A stretch of 46,874 bases of DNA from JBBTQX01 sp964366055 (GTDB lineage Bacteria > Patescibacteriota > Minisyncoccia > UBA6257 > GWB1-50-10). Both the position numbers and the translations under genes were made by a program. This document shows, in pieces, positions 38,296-45,984 of this stretch. The stretch is taken from assembly GCA_964366055.1 (NCBI GenBank), contig CAYISE010000002.1, forward strand, positions 1 through 46,874, in the 5' to 3' direction. Within the stretch, counting starts at the first letter, position 1; every line of letters begins with the position of its first letter. The notes beneath the pieces are model-generated. The model saw only the letters and a program-made list of their open reading frames with translations, was not told the origin of the DNA and did no database searches.

Positions 38296-38321
38296 AGGTG
38301 GTATAATCAATTATACCACCT
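38296..38321. repeat. 26-bp palindrome (AGGTGGT family)
   Basis: AGGTGGTATAAT, loop CA, ATTATACCACCT. Same ends and length as the palindrome inside rpe (10172-10197). It also contains TATAAT boxes on both strands. Confidence 0.75.
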
Positions 38322-38449
38322 AGTTATTATCCTAAGATTTTACGCGACAAAATTCCTCGACAAAACCGTCTCGCGGACATAGAAACCATAGTAGGAGCTT
38401 CGCCTGTGTTTCCTGAAGCAACTCTCTGGTGGAACGATAATATTAATTA

Positions 38450-38478
38450 TTGTCCTCTGATTGAATTTTTGATAGGAT
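38450..38478 (+). promoter_or_regulatory. Possible promoter of the oxidoreductase-fusion operon
   Basis: TTGTCC-17-TAGGAT, 14 nt before the ATG. The same unusual -10 and spacing occur before rpmE. Confidence 0.35.
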
Positions 38479-38492
38479 ATAGCCGAATATAA

Positions 38493-40319
38493 ATGGATTC
38501 TCGTTCAAAAATTAAATTCGGCGTTTTGGGTTGCTCCCGTGTCGCTCAAAAAGGTATGCTCCCGGCGATTTGCGATTCAAACTTCGCCGAGCTGGCGATG
38601 GTGGGGAGCCGGACGACGGAAAAGGCGAGGGAGTTCGCGGAACAGTTCCATTGCGACGCGCGGGGAACCTATGACGAAGTAATCAACAACAAAGATATAC
38701 ACGCCGTCTATATTTCTCTCCCGAACTCACTGCACGAAGAGTGGGCGATTAAAGCGGCGGAAAGGGGCAAGCACGTCATTTGTGAAAAACCCGCGGCTTT
38801 ATCCTACGCGTCCGCCAAAAAAATGGCGGCGGTCTGCGGAAAAAACAATACTCGGCTGATGGAAGGATTGATGTTCAGATACCACCCCCAGCACGCGAAG
38901 GTCAGGGAATTAATCACGGGAGGCGTTCTGGGAGAACTTTTAAGATTTGAGGGCTGCTTCGGTTACGCCATGCCGGATAAAGCAAGCGCCATGATGAATA
39001 AGAAACTCGGCGGGGGCTCCTTCCATGCTTCAGCCACTTACCCGGTCTACGCCAGCCGGATGATTTTCGGAGAAGAACCGGAGAGCGTGCTTTGTAATTT
39101 AAAGATTGACCCGGCCAGCGGCGTTGATGTCAGGACCGATATGGTCTTGCGCTACTCCAACGGCAAGTTTGCTTTTATCTCTTCCATGTTCGGCTCCTAT
39201 TTTCAGTCAACCTACAGCGTTTTGGGCAGCCAAGCGAATATCAGAATGGGCCGAGCCTACGCCGTTCCGCGAGAAATGGGGACAAAGATTTTTCTTGATG
39301 CCGACGACCAAGTTCAAGAAATCGTCATGGAACCGGCGGACCAATTCCGATTGATGCTTGACGATTTCTGCCAAGAAATTTTTAAAGGGGCGGCCAGCGT
39401 CAAAAATTATGAAAATGACCTGCTCGCGCAGGCCCGAGTATTTGAAGCGGCGCGATTGTCCGACCAAGAGAAACGCGTCGTAGGAATATCCGAGATAGAC
39501 GACCGCGTTGATGTTCCGCTGCCGGAGAAACACCGGGCGCCGACAAAACTCGTTTCTCTACCGACAAAAAACAGCCGGATTCTTCTAACGGGCGGGGCGG
39601 GCAATCTCGGGCGAGCCATCCTGCAATCAAAATTGTTTGACAACATCATCGCGCCGTCCCACCAGGAACTGGATATCACCAAACCGGAAAGCATCAGAAA
39701 ATTTTTAAAAGAAAACCGACCGGACATCATTATTCACTCCGCCGCGGTCGTCAGGATGTCGGAATGCGAGAATAAATTATGGAAGCAGGAAGCGGTGGAA
39801 ACAAACATCATCGGAACATGCAATTTAGTCAAAGAGATTCTAGGGTCCGGTCAGGAAGGCGCGGATATCAGATTTATTTATATCTCCACCGACGGCGTTT
39901 ATCCCGGCGCAAGAGGAAATTATTCGGAACAAGATGCCGCCATACCTTACAACAATTACGGCTGGACCAAACTGGGCGGAGAATGCGCGGTCCATCTTCT
40001 CCCCAATTTCTGCGTCATCAGAACAAGTTTCTTTGACCCGGCCAAGATAAAATTTGAGACCTCCGCGACCGATATGTTTTCGTCAAAAATGCCGCTGGAC
40101 AGGGTGCCGAAAGCGATTGCCGCGGCAATCAAGAGCAATTTTATCGGCACCGTTAACATCGGCGGCGATAAAAAATCGGAGTACGAGCGCTACAAAGAAT
40201 TCAAGCCGTCGTTAAAGCCCTGCCGGAGGGAGGATATTCTAAAGAATATTGAATTTAATCTCGCCCGCGACGCTTCACTGGATTCTTCATTGTGGGAAAA
40301 AATCAATGCCGGAACTTGA
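38493..40319 (+). CDS. Fusion: Gfo/Idh/MocA oxidoreductase + RmlD-like SDR
   Basis: Nucleotide-sugar or sugar oxidoreductase with two NAD(P) domains. Residues ~7-345: Rossmann start FGVLGCSRVAQKGMLPAI, VICEKPAALS (EKP motif) and a GFO/IDH/MocA C-terminal domain. Residues ~355-608: extended SDR of the dTDP-4-dehydrorhamnose reductase type with ILLTGGAGNLGRAIL, SAAVVRMSECE, STDGVYPG and YGWTKLGGE (YxxxK). At 608 aa it is twice the size of either family, and the single frame is continuous, so this is a true fusion. Two successive reductions or epimerisations on one sugar are likely. Confidence 0.85.
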   Translation: MDSRSKIKFGVLGCSRVAQKGMLPAICDSNFAELAMVGSRTTEKAREFAEQFHCDARGTYDEVINNKDIHAVYISLPNSLHEEWAIKAAERGKHVICEKPAALSYASAKKMAAVCGKNNTRLMEGLMFRYHPQHAKVRELITGGVLGELLRFEGCFGYAMPDKASAMMNKKLGGGSFHASATYPVYASRMIFGEEPESVLCNLKIDPASGVDVRTDMVLRYSNGKFAFISSMFGSYFQSTYSVLGSQANIRMGRAYAVPREMGTKIFLDADDQVQEIVMEPADQFRLMLDDFCQEIFKGAASVKNYENDLLAQARVFEAARLSDQEKRVVGISEIDDRVDVPLPEKHRAPTKLVSLPTKNSRILLTGGAGNLGRAILQSKLFDNIIAPSHQELDITKPESIRKFLKENRPDIIIHSAAVVRMSECENKLWKQEAVETNIIGTCNLVKEILGSGQEGADIRFIYISTDGVYPGARGNYSEQDAAIPYNNYGWTKLGGECAVHLLPNFCVIRTSFFDPAKIKFETSATDMFSSKMPLDRVPKAIAAAIKSNFIGTVNIGGDKKSEYERYKEFKPSLKPCRREDILKNIEFNLARDASLDSSLWEKINAGT

Positions 40320-41040
40320 TATCATCATCCCCGTCTACAACGAAGGGGAAAATATCGTTGAGACGCTTCGCTCGCTGAAAGACGGGGTGGTCACTCCTTT
40401 CCGGGCGCTTATTTGCTATGATTTTGACGGCGATAATACTTTGCCGGCCGTGGAACGAATAAAGAAGGAGTTGGGCTTTGAAGTGCTCTTGGTAAAAAAT
40501 CGGGGCGCGGGAGTCCATAACGCAATCACCACGGGCTTTGAAGCGAGCCGCGCGCCAGCCGTTCTGGTCTATCCCGCGGACGAGGTTTACAACATAGGCA
40601 TAATTGATAGGATGCACCAGGAATTCAGAAAAGGGAGCAAGGTCGTGGTCGCCAGCCGATTTATGAAAGGCGGCGGAATGGAAGGCGGCCCCGTTCTAAA
40701 ATCAATCGTGGTAAGAGTCGCTTCTTTCGTTCTCCACTATATAGTGGGCCTACCGGCGAGTGATGCCAGTTATGGGTTAAGATTGTTCTCCAAAAAAATC
40801 CTTGATACCGTTCAGATTGAATCCACCGAGGGATTCACTTACGCGGTAGAACTTCTCGTGAAATGCCATCGCTTAAAGTGGAAAATATCCGAGGTGCCGG
40901 CCAAATGGTATAGGAGAGAAAAAGGCCAAAGCCGGTTCAATTTCAAAAAATGGCTTCCGCATTATTTCCGCTGGTTCCTCTATGCCATGGGAACCGCTTA
41001 CTTGAGAAAATCCGCCGATACAGTTAAGTTAAAGAAATGA
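40306..41040 (+). CDS. Family 2 glycosyltransferase (dolichyl-phosphate mannose synthase-like)
   Basis: Transfers a sugar from a nucleotide donor, probably to a polyprenyl phosphate or growing glycan. The 244-aa product has the GT2 start LDIIIPVYNEGENIVETLRS, the acidic motifs CYDFDGDN and YPADEV, and RREKGQSRFNFKKW near the end, typical of DPM1-like enzymes. The start at 40306 overlaps the end of the fusion gene by 14 nt; the longer frame upstream is not credible. It overlaps the next gene by 4 nt (ATGA). Confidence 0.88.
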   Translation: MPELDIIIPVYNEGENIVETLRSLKDGVVTPFRALICYDFDGDNTLPAVERIKKELGFEVLLVKNRGAGVHNAITTGFEASRAPAVLVYPADEVYNIGIIDRMHQEFRKGSKVVVASRFMKGGGMEGGPVLKSIVVRVASFVLHYIVGLPASDASYGLRLFSKKILDTVQIESTEGFTYAVELLVKCHRLKWKISEVPAKWYRREKGQSRFNFKKWLPHYFRWFLYAMGTAYLRKSADTVKLKK

Positions 41041-42275
41041 CGGAAACAAGCCGCGTCGTCAGAGAATGCCAGATTTGCGGAAACCCGGAATTGAAATCGG
41101 TGATTTTCCTCGGCTATCTTCCGCCGGTGAACGATTTTCACCCCATCGGAGAAAGACCCAAAGAAGAATTAAGTTACCCAGCGGAAATACTTTATTGCGA
41201 AAAATGTCATCTCGTTCAATCCGGCCTTATCGTTGACCCGAAAATCATCTTTCCTCCATCGTACCCTTACACGTCAAGCACCACCAAAGTGTTGAGGGAC
41301 AACTTCGCGGAACTTTACCGGGAATGCGCGGCGATGTTTGAACTGAAACCGGACGATTTAATCGTGGACATCGGTTCCAATGACGGCAATCTCCTCAATA
41401 ACTTCAAAGAACATCATAAAGTGCTGGGCATCACTCCAGAGGACATCGGGAAAATCGCCATTGAGAGGGGCATCCCGACCATCTTGGACTACTTTACAAG
41501 AGAGGTGGCGCGGCGGGTTAAAAAAGAATATGGATTGGCAAAAATTATTACCGCCACGAACGTTTTCGCTCATATTGATAATGTGAATGAGGTGGCGGAG
41601 TCGGTGCTGGAAATGCTTGCCGATGACGGGCTTTTTATCATTGAGGCGCATTATCTCCTGCCGGTTATTCAAATGAATCAGTTTGACACCATTTATCACG
41701 AGCACCTGCGCCATTATTCCCTGCATAGTTTGAAATATCTGCTGGAAACGCACGGCCTTGAAATTATCCACGCGAAACCGATACCCAGCCATGCCGGTTC
41801 AATCCGGGTCTACGCCGCGAGAAAAGGCAAGTATCCGGTGAAAGACACGGTCGCGCCGCTTCTTGAAACGGAAAAAAATACTATTCTGAAAAAGGAAGTT
41901 CTGATTGAATTCAGGAAGAAGGTTATTCTCGCAAAACTGGAACTGGCCGCTCTTCTTCGCGACATCAAAAAAAGTGGCGGGCGCGTGTACGGCATCGGGG
42001 CGCCGTCGCGCGGCACCACTCTTATCAATTACGTCGGTATTGACGAGGGCATTGTTGATTGCGTCCTTGAAATAAAGGGCTCGCACAAAATCAACAAATA
42101 CGTTCCGGGAACGATTATACCGGTGTTGGAAGAATCCAAACTTTTTGAAGACCAGCCCGAGTACGTTTTGCTTTTCTCGTGGCAAATCACCGACGAGCTC
42201 GTACCCAAGTTAAGGGAGAAGGGATTCAAAGGAAAATTCATTATTCCTCTGCCCGAGCCGCGCGTGATAGAATAA
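41037..42275 (+). CDS. Zinc-containing sugar C-methyltransferase
   Basis: SAM-dependent methyltransferase of the TylC3/NovU type that adds a C-methyl group to a nucleotide keto-sugar. The 412-aa product shows three domains: an N-terminal zinc-binding part with CQICG and CEKCH, the SAM fold with IVDIGSNDGNLLNNF (~110-250), and a C-terminal domain with YGIGAPSRGTTLINY. FHPI and EHLRHYS fit the family. The gene ends the left-to-right operon; the next gene is convergent. Confidence 0.9.
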   Translation: MTETSRVVRECQICGNPELKSVIFLGYLPPVNDFHPIGERPKEELSYPAEILYCEKCHLVQSGLIVDPKIIFPPSYPYTSSTTKVLRDNFAELYRECAAMFELKPDDLIVDIGSNDGNLLNNFKEHHKVLGITPEDIGKIAIERGIPTILDYFTREVARRVKKEYGLAKIITATNVFAHIDNVNEVAESVLEMLADDGLFIIEAHYLLPVIQMNQFDTIYHEHLRHYSLHSLKYLLETHGLEIIHAKPIPSHAGSIRVYAARKGKYPVKDTVAPLLETEKNTILKKEVLIEFRKKVILAKLELAALLRDIKKSGGRVYGIGAPSRGTTLINYVGIDEGIVDCVLEIKGSHKINKYVPGTIIPVLEESKLFEDQPEYVLLFSWQITDELVPKLREKGFKGKFIIPLPEPRVIE

Positions 42276-42310
42276 TGGGCCAAAAAGAGCGCTTTATTTT
42301 GTGGGCAGGG

Positions 42311-42451
42311 CGCTCTCTCCGCGTATGTTTCTCGGAACCGGGGTTCGCTTGCTCCAGCGGCAAGCGCCCCCTGCGCTCTCGGCGAAAAAGTCCTTATGGA
42401 CACCCAGCTTTTTCGCCTCCGAGAGCTTCCTTAAAACATACGCGGAGAGCG
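42311..42451. repeat. Composite inverted-repeat element
   Basis: Outer arms CGCTCTCTCCGCGTATGTTT (42311-42330) and AAACATACGCGGAGAGCG (42434-42451, two bases shorter) enclose an inner stem (GCTCTCGGCGAAAAAG / CTTTTTCGCCTCCGAGAGC, 42375-42390 and 42407-42426). Between lies the 36-bp repeat 42334-42369, found inverted at 4384-4419. It fills the 227-bp spacer between convergent genes and could also end transcription. Confidence 0.75.
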
Positions 42452-42502
42452 GGCATGGTATCAGAACAAAAAAATCTGATGAGCGAAGCTGACCTATCAA
42501 GA

Positions 42503-42925
42503 TTATTTCGGTCTTTGATAATTCGGGTCGCCGTGGTCTCCCTTGCCCATACCCATATCTTCGTGAACGATGGGGGTCTTGCAATCATCCCACTTTTTCG
42601 TGAGAAAGGTGACATATTTGATATCTGTAATCGCATAGGTGACATGAGAAACACCCTGGGGAAGATAAACGCAGTCCCCCGTGCCGACATAAATAAATTC
42701 TTCTTTCCCATCATCGGATTTGGTCACCACTACGCCATTACCTTCGGTGAATAGATAGTATTCATCAAACTCCGGGTGATAATGATTGCCCCTAACGGCG
42801 CCTTTGTTGATAAACTGAAAATTGAATTCAACGATGGACTTATCGGGATAGAAGGTGAAGATGCCACCCCGTCCGTCCCGGACGGTCGCCAGATTGCAGG
42901 ATGGGTCTATTTTTTTTATTTTCAT
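42503..42925 (-). CDS. Cupin-domain protein of the polysaccharide locus
   Basis: The 140-aa single-domain cupin resembles sugar-pathway cupins such as the WxcM/FdtA and RmlC-related groups: VEFNFQFINKGAVRGNHYHP, EFDEYYLFTEGNGVV (metal-type His and Glu of motif 1) and YLPQGVSHVTYAI (motif 2). Whether it isomerises a dTDP-sugar or only binds one is open. It is transcribed opposite to its neighbours. Its ATG is supplied by the terminal repeat of the 125-bp leader element, 4 nt after the stop of a 28-codon ORF; there is no ribosome site of its own. Confidence 0.85.
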   Translation of the reverse strand: MKIKKIDPSCNLATVRDGRGGIFTFYPDKSIVEFNFQFINKGAVRGNHYHPEFDEYYLFTEGNGVVVTKSDDGKEEFIYVGTGDCVYLPQGVSHVTYAITDIKYVTFLTKKWDDCKTPIVHEDMGMGKGDHGDPNYQRPK

Positions 42926-43048
42926 CCCGTTAGAGACAGGATGCGCTTTTTAAGCGCATTCGTGATATATCGCTTGGTTTGATTACTCCGACCTGTTGGT
43001 AATTCATATTGCTCATAATTTTGATGATTTGGGTGTCTCTAACGGGAT
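42924..43048 (-). promoter_or_regulatory. 125-bp leader-peptide element, copy B (before the cupin gene)
   Basis: The same 14-bp terminal inverted repeats as copy A and the same 3' part (ATGCGC...AGCGCATCCTGTCTC then TAACGGGATG), with a different ~70-nt middle. The promoter at 43062-43090 would start transcription about 7 nt before the 5' arm, so the mRNA begins almost exactly with the element. Confidence 0.75.
42930..43016 (-). CDS. 28-aa leader peptide ending RMRLKSASCL
   Basis: Same length and tail as peptide A (SRMRLKSASCL against KRMRSLSASCL), but the N-terminal 18 residues are unrelated (MSNMNYQQVGVIKP...). No good ribosome site precedes the first ATG; a second ATG at codon 4 follows GAG by 4 nt. 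The stop is 4 nt before the cupin ATG. Confidence 0.45.
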   Translation of the reverse strand: MSNMNYQQVGVIKPSDISRMRLKSASCL

Positions 43049-43061
43049 TCATATCATCCAA

Positions 43062-43090
43062 ATATTATCAAAAAGCCGATATATTTTCAA
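43062..43090 (-). promoter_or_regulatory. Promoter of leader element B and the cupin gene
   Basis: TTGAAA (43085-43090), 17-bp spacer, TAATAT (43062-43067). Its -35 overlaps the -35 of the divergent promoter at 43084-43112, so the two genes may exclude each other's transcription. Confidence 0.45.
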
Positions 43091-43112
43091 TTCCGGCGGG
43101 AAGGGGTATAAT
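43084..43112 (+). promoter_or_regulatory. Promoter of the second oxidoreductase gene
   Basis: TTTTCA (43084-43089), 17-bp spacer, TATAAT (43107-43112), 8 nt before the ATG: another nearly leaderless start. Confidence 0.5.
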
Positions 43113-43120
43113 TTTTCGGG

Positions 43121-44749
43121 ATGAGAATACTTTCCGGTAAAAAATTGCGGGGCGGATTCCTCGATTATCACCGCGGCAAAAAAGAGTACCGGCTGGAGGT
43201 TTCGGCCTGGAAGAATCTCGAGAAACTCGAGCATGTTTACCATACGCGGCCGAAGAGCCTGCGCCTGCTTTGGAACTACTTCCCCGTCGTAGGACCCGTG
43301 GGACTTGTCACAAAAACCTGGTCGCGGCTTCGGGAGGATCGCCGGAATGACAAGTATGTCGCCTGCGGCATCGGTAAAATAATCGAGAAACCGGGAGACG
43401 GCGTTTTTCGCGAAGGAGAGATCGTCGCTTTCCTGGCGCCGTGGCACCCGGCACTCGCCGAACGGATCGTTTTGCCCGAAAGTTTGATCTTCAAGATGAA
43501 TAAATCCGGTCTACCCGAACTTTCAACCGATGCGATTTTCTATTGTTCTCTTGATAAAAACGAGAGGCAAAACCATTGGTGGAAAGAGGTGAGGGCTTGG
43601 AGCGTGTATTCGGGAGAAAAAATTTCCGATGAAACGCGGGTTAAGTTGGAAAAAGGACTGGCGCAAGAGCTCAAAAATACCGACTGGTCCCGGGCGAAAA
43701 AGATGGGGATGCCGGAAGCAAGTCCCGTTTCGGAAACGAAGGGTGAGGTTAACTCCTCGACGCGGCTCGGGGCGAGAAAGACCGGGGTTCTTTACGGTTT
43801 CGGCAACTACGCCAAGATCAACATCCTTCCCTATATGAAGCCGTTCGTGGACATCCGGACGGTCCATGAGATCGATCCGACGCAGGTCTCGACCGAACGG
43901 CGGGTGGAAAAATGGAGCTCCGCGCCCCTTCCCGAAGCAAGTGAAAAAGGCGACGTTTATTTCGTCGCGAGTTACAACCACACGCACGTGCCCATCACGC
44001 TCCACGCCCTGAAGCAGGGAGCTTATGCCGTGGTCGAGAAGCCGGTCGTGAACGATTATGGAGAGCTGGCCGAATTGGAAAAGGCCCTGCGGCAGGCGGG
44101 CCGGAAGGTTTTTATCGGCTTCCACAAGCGCTACGGACTTTTCAATGAGCTCGCGCTCAAAGACCTGGGCGTGAAGCGCGGCGATCCGATCTCCTATCAC
44201 TCTATCGTCTACGAGCTCATCCAGCCGGAATTTTTCTGGTATAACTGGCCGGTGTCGCGGAGTACCTTCTTCGCGAATGGCTGCCACCAAATAGATCACT
44301 TTCTCCACCTCAACAATTTCAGTCAGCCGAAAGATTTTAACATCAAACTTCTTCACGACAATGCCATTGAGGTTTGGATAGAACTTGAAAACGGGGCGTC
44401 TTTCACAACGACCTTCAGCGAAAAAGGTACCTCAAGGGTGGGACCGCGGGACTTCGTGGAACTCAAAGTACACGGCCGGAACGTGCGGATAACGGACGCC
44501 ATCAAATACCAGTCCGAAGATAACCATAGAATAATCAGGAAAAAGAGGATATTCAAAACCCAGAGCTACCGGGACATGTACCGGACGATCGGCGCTAAGA
44601 TCGCGCGGAACGAGGAGGGCGACTCGATAGAATCCATCCTCATCTCGGCGAAGATCATGCTGGACCTCGAGGCGAAACTGGAAAAAATGAAGGGCTGGGG
44701 CGACCGCTACGAGAAGGCCAGGCAAGAATTCTGGAGCTACTTCAAATAA
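43121..44749 (+). CDS. Fusion: GroES-like dehydrogenase fragment + Gfo/Idh/MocA oxidoreductase
   Basis: The 542-aa product begins with a part resembling the GroES-like domain of zinc alcohol dehydrogenases (ACGIGKIIEKPGDGVFREGE, then IVAFLAPWHPALAERI). The dehydrogenase Rossmann domain and the zinc Cys/His set are not evident. From ~220 follows a Gfo/Idh/MocA enzyme (GVLYGFGNYAKINILPYM, YAVVEKPVVND, and GFHKRYGLFNELAL). Comparable two-domain dehydrogenases occur in surface-polysaccharide loci. The substrate is probably a nucleotide sugar or a glycan-linked polyol. The composition of this gene and the next two seems more GC-rich than the left part of the locus. Confidence 0.8.
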   Translation: MRILSGKKLRGGFLDYHRGKKEYRLEVSAWKNLEKLEHVYHTRPKSLRLLWNYFPVVGPVGLVTKTWSRLREDRRNDKYVACGIGKIIEKPGDGVFREGEIVAFLAPWHPALAERIVLPESLIFKMNKSGLPELSTDAIFYCSLDKNERQNHWWKEVRAWSVYSGEKISDETRVKLEKGLAQELKNTDWSRAKKMGMPEASPVSETKGEVNSSTRLGARKTGVLYGFGNYAKINILPYMKPFVDIRTVHEIDPTQVSTERRVEKWSSAPLPEASEKGDVYFVASYNHTHVPITLHALKQGAYAVVEKPVVNDYGELAELEKALRQAGRKVFIGFHKRYGLFNELALKDLGVKRGDPISYHSIVYELIQPEFFWYNWPVSRSTFFANGCHQIDHFLHLNNFSQPKDFNIKLLHDNAIEVWIELENGASFTTTFSEKGTSRVGPRDFVELKVHGRNVRITDAIKYQSEDNHRIIRKKRIFKTQSYRDMYRTIGAKIARNEEGDSIESILISAKIMLDLEAKLEKMKGWGDRYEKARQEFWSYFK

Positions 44750-44757
44750 ATTTCCCG

Positions 44758-45984
44758 TCAACGGGAATTGCGGAGAAACTCGTCCCACAAAGCGACGAGT
44801 TTTTCTTTGGTGAAATTCTTTTCCAAATAACGCCGGCCGTTTTCGCCCAGTTTCTTGAGCGATGCGCGGCTCTCATAAGCGGCGCGGAAAGCGGCGGTCA
44901 CCGCCGCCTGATCGTCGGAAACGGCCGCAAAACCGCAATCGGCTTCTTTTACTATGCGGAGCGCGTCGCTTTCCTCGTGCACAGCGAGGACCACGGGAAG
45001 CCCGGCCGCCAAATATCCCAGAAGTTTCGCGGGTACCGCCGGCGTGGTGTTCTTCGAGGTGAGCGTGACGAATCCGACATTCATCTCTTTCACGAGCGCG
45101 GGATACTCCCCGCTCGATACGAAGGGTTTGAAGATCACATTCCCGAGTTTCTTGTCGCGAACCGTTTTTTCAAGCCGTAAGCGCGCGCCGCCGTCCCCCA
45201 CAAAAAGGAATTTCACCTCCGGGTCCGAACGGAAAGATTCCGCCGCATCCAAAACCATTTCCAATCCCTGGGAGGGACCCAGAACGCCGCCGAAAAAGAA
45301 GGTAAAATCATTCTCCAAACCCCATGCTTTTCGGAAACGGTCTCCGGTGGGAGCGGCATCGAAAGGCGCCGGGTCTATCCAATGCGGTATTACGCGGAGC
45401 TTCTCCGCTGGCACGGCGCGCTTTTCTTCCAGGTAGCGGGCGTGATTTTCCGAAGGAACGATTATGACGTCCGCCCGGCGATACACAATCTGTTCCATCG
45501 GGCCGAAAAACAGCTGGATGAGCGGTTTTTGCCACCAGACGACGAGATCAATGCCGTTTCGGGGAAAAATGTCATGGATGTTGGCGATGAAGCGCGCGCC
45601 GTAATGCCGAGCGAGATTCGAGGCGGCCAACGCCAGTGGCAATGGCGGACTATGGACGATGACGGCGTCAAACGGGCCGGCAAGCATCTTCCGAACCGCG
45701 CGGGCGAAAATCCCGGGGAGAAAGAGCTGGTTCAATCCGCGTAAGATATAGTTTACGCGGTGGTGCGGCAGGGTCGCGATACGGACTATGCGGACGCCGT
45801 TCATCGTTTCGTTCCGCGGCACGGCTTCCGCCCGCGTTCCGGATGCGAGGTTATAGGCCGGCACGGTCGTCGCGACCGTAACATCGTGGCCACGCGCATG
45901 AAGCCCTTCGGACAAGTCCCGCATGAGTTGGGCCGCCGAACGCACCTCGGGCGAATATGAATCGGTAATGATTAAAATCTTCAT
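44758..45984 (-). CDS. Family 4 glycosyltransferase (WbuB-like)
   Basis: GT-B fold retaining glycosyltransferase of the surface polysaccharide. The 408-aa product starts MKILIITDSYSPEVRSAAQL (acceptor-side loop), has NIHDIFPRNGIDLVVWW in the first domain as in WbuB-type amino-sugar transferases, and FFFGGVLGPSQGLEMVLDAA and PAVPAKLLGYLAAGLPVVLA in the nucleotide-binding domain. It overlaps the epimerase gene by 4 nt (ATGA), which suits transfer of a sugar derived from the epimerase product. Confidence 0.9.
   Translation of the reverse strand: MKILIITDSYSPEVRSAAQLMRDLSEGLHARGHDVTVATTVPAYNLASGTRAEAVPRNETMNGVRIVRIATLPHHRVNYILRGLNQLFLPGIFARAVRKMLAGPFDAVIVHSPPLPLALAASNLARHYGARFIANIHDIFPRNGIDLVVWWQKPLIQLFFGPMEQIVYRRADVIIVPSENHARYLEEKRAVPAEKLRVIPHWIDPAPFDAAPTGDRFRKAWGLENDFTFFFGGVLGPSQGLEMVLDAAESFRSDPEVKFLFVGDGGARLRLEKTVRDKKLGNVIFKPFVSSGEYPALVKEMNVGFVTLTSKNTTPAVPAKLLGYLAAGLPVVLAVHEESDALRIVKEADCGFAAVSDDQAAVTAAFRAAYESRASLKKLGENGRRYLEKNFTKEKLVALWDEFLRNSR

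Noticed and set aside
42179..42754. 191-aa plus-strand frame over the convergent junction
   Set aside because: It spans the end of the methyltransferase, the inverted-repeat element and the antisense of the cupin gene.
43523..44356. 277-aa open frame on the minus strand
   Set aside because: Antisense to the 43121 oxidoreductase with recognisable domains; its product is Arg/His/Asp-rich with no family resemblance.
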